Below are positions 62,490 through 64,000 of a stretch of DNA of 64,000 nt, one piece after another. The notes below the pieces were generated by a model. The model was not told the origin of the DNA. It ran no database searches and saw only the letters and a program-made list of their open reading frames with translations. Both the position numbers and the translations under genes were made by a program. Source of the DNA: Priestia aryabhattai B8W22 (GTDB taxonomy: Bacteria > Bacillota > Bacilli > Bacillales > Bacillaceae_H). Within the stretch, counting starts at the first letter, position 1. Every line of letters starts with the position of its first letter. Where the stretch lies: NCBI RefSeq assembly GCF_000956595.1, contig NZ_JYOO01000001.1:186001-250000 (forward strand), written 5' to 3'.

Positions 62490-63311
62490 TTAGATATGAT
62501 TATTCCTTGCTCTAATTGAACGAAAACGCGGATGCTCTGCAAGTATAGAACTTCTCATCTCTTTTACCACAGCATTGTTTGAAGTAAAGAACTGATTTTT
62601 CGAATTATAGTATTCGATTAATTCTCCTTTTTCTAATACACCTAATGTATCGCTAATCATATGAGCAGCTTTGATATCATGTGTAATAAAAAAATACGAC
62701 AGACCAAAGTCTTCTTTTAACTCCTTTAATAGTTCTAAAATGAGAGTTTGCGTAACCATGTCTAGACTGCTTACAGATTCGTCTAAGACAATGAGCTTTG
62801 GCTTAAGAGAGACTGCCCTTGCAATATTGATCCTTTGCAGCTGACCGCCGCTAAATTGATGCGGATATTTTTTTAAGTCTTTTTCATCAAGCCCTACTCT
62901 TTCTAATAACTCAATCACGGTTCGTTTTTGTTCAGCCAATGTTAATTTTTCATAGTTTTCTAACGGTTCTGCAATAATACGTTCAGCCGTCATTCGGGGA
63001 TTAACTGCTGAGTACGAATCTTGAAAAACAACTTGAAGATCACGCCGAATTTTTTGGCGAGTATATTTATCTACAGTATAGATGTCATGTCCTTGAAAAA
63101 GAACCTGTCCATGCTGTGGCTTTTCCAAGCCGAGAATTACTTTTCCTAAAGTACTTTTACCGGCTCCACTCGTACCAAGCATTCCTAAGCATGTCCCTTC
63201 TTCAATAGAGAAGGAGATATCAGAAAGTACTTTCTTAGAACGATTTTGCCATTTGAAAAACGTTCGGTTTCCGTAGCTATGAGTGACTTCATTTACTTGT
63301 AATAAACTCAC
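62490..63311 (-). CDS. Peptide/nickel-type ABC transporter ATPase (OppF/NikE type)
   Basis: 273 residues. GTSGAGKSTLGKVILG is Walker A, QFSGGQLQRINIARAV the ABC signature and LIVLDESVSSLDM Walker B. The gene order, after an OppD/NikD-like ATPase, is that of dipeptide, oligopeptide or nickel importers. GAGGTG five bases before a GTG at 63311 supports that start; the open frame extends to 63347. The end beyond SSILAEHPRFRSIRA lacks the Cys-rich OppF tail. Confidence 0.9.
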   Translation of the reverse strand: MSLLQVNEVTHSYGNRTFFKWQNRSKKVLSDISFSIEEGTCLGMLGTSGAGKSTLGKVILGLEKPQHGQVLFQGHDIYTVDKYTRQKIRRDLQVVFQDSYSAVNPRMTAERIIAEPLENYEKLTLAEQKRTVIELLERVGLDEKDLKKYPHQFSGGQLQRINIARAVSLKPKLIVLDESVSSLDMVTQTLILELLKELKEDFGLSYFFITHDIKAAHMISDTLGVLEKGELIEYYNSKNQFFTSNNAVVKEMRSSILAEHPRFRSIRARNNHI

Positions 63312-63343
63312 TTGTTCACCTCTTATAAAATGCTTTTTACATA

Positions 63344-64000
63344 TCAAATTAAGTTGATCACAGGTTCTTCTAAATATAATGCTGGTCTTGCATTTAGCAG
63401 TTTCTTTGTATACTCATGCGTTGGTGAATCAAATAGCTGAAATACACCTGCTTTTTCTACTATTTTCCCATATTGCATAACGGCTACTTCATCTGCCATT
63501 TCAGAGATAACTCCTAGGTCGTGAGAGATTAATAAAATTGCTGAACCATATTCAGAACGAATTTTATCTAAATGATGTAGTACATTCTTCTGATTGTTTA
63601 CATCTAACGCGGTTGTCGGTTCATCTGCAATAATAATAGCTGGATGCAGGCTTGCGGCAATAGCAATCATTAATCGTTGAAGCATACCCCCACTCAGTTG
63701 GAAAGGATAGTATTTCAAAAGCTTGTCAGGGTCAGGTAAATTCACTTGTTTCATTGACTCAACGGCAAGCTCTTTTGCCTGTTTTTTATTCCAATGCGTA
63801 TGAGAGCGAATAGTCTCAATAAATTGGTGTCCAATAGTAAAAACTGGCGTAAAAGCATTCATCGGGTTTTGCATAATAAAGGCTATATCCTTTCCACGAA
63901 TCTTACGCATTTCTTTCTCAGCTAAACCATTTAATTCTTGGCCTTTTAGCGTTATGCTCCCTTCAATTGTTGTTTCCTTACGATTGAGGAGCTGGAGAAT
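63344..64000 (-). CDS. Peptide/nickel-type ABC transporter ATPase (OppD/NikD type), partial
   Basis: The visible 219 codons start beyond the right window edge (first residues ILQLLNRKETTIEGS). IAFIMQNPMNAFTPVFTIGHQF is the Q-loop, YPFQLSGGMLQRLMIAIA the ABC signature, AIIIADEPTTALDV Walker B and LLISHDLG the H-loop. Walker A lies outside. It belongs to one operon with the OppF/NikE-type gene; permeases and binding protein should be upstream, outside the window. Confidence 0.9.
   Translation of the reverse strand: MLQLLNRKETTIEGSITLKGQELNGLAEKEMRKIRGKDIAFIMQNPMNAFTPVFTIGHQFIETIRSHTHWNKKQAKELAVESMKQVNLPDPDKLLKYYPFQLSGGMLQRLMIAIAASLHPAIIIADEPTTALDVNNQKNVLHHLDKIRSEYGSAILLISHDLGVISEMADEVAVMQYGKIVEKAGVFQLFDSPTHEYTKKLLNARPALYLEEPVINLI

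Overview
The window looks like chromosomal DNA of a low-GC, spore-forming Bacillaceae, most likely Priestia (Bacillus) megaterium or a close relative. The evidence is Gram-positive ribosome binding sites, sigma-A, sigma-B, cre and LexA-type sites, germination (GerAB), DUF3231 and spore-lysin-like genes, and a stand-alone recA; two recA genes have been reported in B. megaterium. I see no transposase, integrase, CRISPR array or rRNA. One intact tRNA-Gln and a degenerate tRNA lie near 5.4 kb.

Layout. 0-9 kb: a LysE-type exporter cut by the window edge, a frameshifted ktrB, a GlsB-type stress protein, an M50-like membrane protein with a substituted active-site motif, a MEDS sensory protein, the tRNAs, a hydrolase pseudogene and two tandem DUF3231 genes. 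9-14 kb: an orphan gerAB, a ZTP riboswitch in front of a stand-alone AICAR formyltransferase gene, two isochorismatase-like hydrolases and small membrane proteins. 14.7-24 kb: a sucrose or fructo-oligosaccharide regulon (maa, fructokinase, GH32 hydrolase, LacY-family permease, ABC importer without ATPase, LacI regulator) with matching operator-in-promoter arrangements. 24-28 kb: tiny genes, hypothetical genes and recA with a LexA box. 28.7-33 kb: a gldA-dak operon facing a PocR/AraC-type activator. 33-35 kb: a nitrilase-MBL pair with a divergent HxlR regulator, partly duplicated as a decayed copy at 43.4 kb. 35-41 kb: an EamA transporter, a cysteine-dioxygenase-like protein and an arsenic cluster (arsI, arsR, small gene / arsR, arsB, arsC) with three copies of one operator. 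41-52 kb: a beta-helix surface protein, SpeG, a YvgO-like protein under a sigma-B promoter, MscS, a serine hydrolase, a self-regulated MarR, an extra lgt, a YeiH-type exporter and an HMGL-like aldolase. 52-64 kb: an L,D-transpeptidase, a LysM-GH18 spore lysin, an MFS/MocR pair, an RsbT-like kinase beside two internally duplicated DUF2294 proteins, a MATE exporter and peptide/nickel-type ABC ATPases cut by the window end.

The most unusual signal is a dispersed intergenic element between 0.6 and 24.2 kb. Its core is ATG(G/T)TAACTA followed closely by a TGTATA-N3-TATACA palindrome. It sits about 20-30 bases after a terminator-like hairpin, always on the + strand, and is sometimes followed by a second hairpin. 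I do not recognise it as a named family. Other points of interest are two paralogous about-45-residue proteins sharing an F-[DE]-L-x-S-Y-L-T-Y-L-F core, one with a consensus cre site upstream; the ZTP-controlled formyltransferase; the second recA; the RsbT/DUF2294 cluster; and the microhomology deletion in the duplicated nitrilase-MBL segment.
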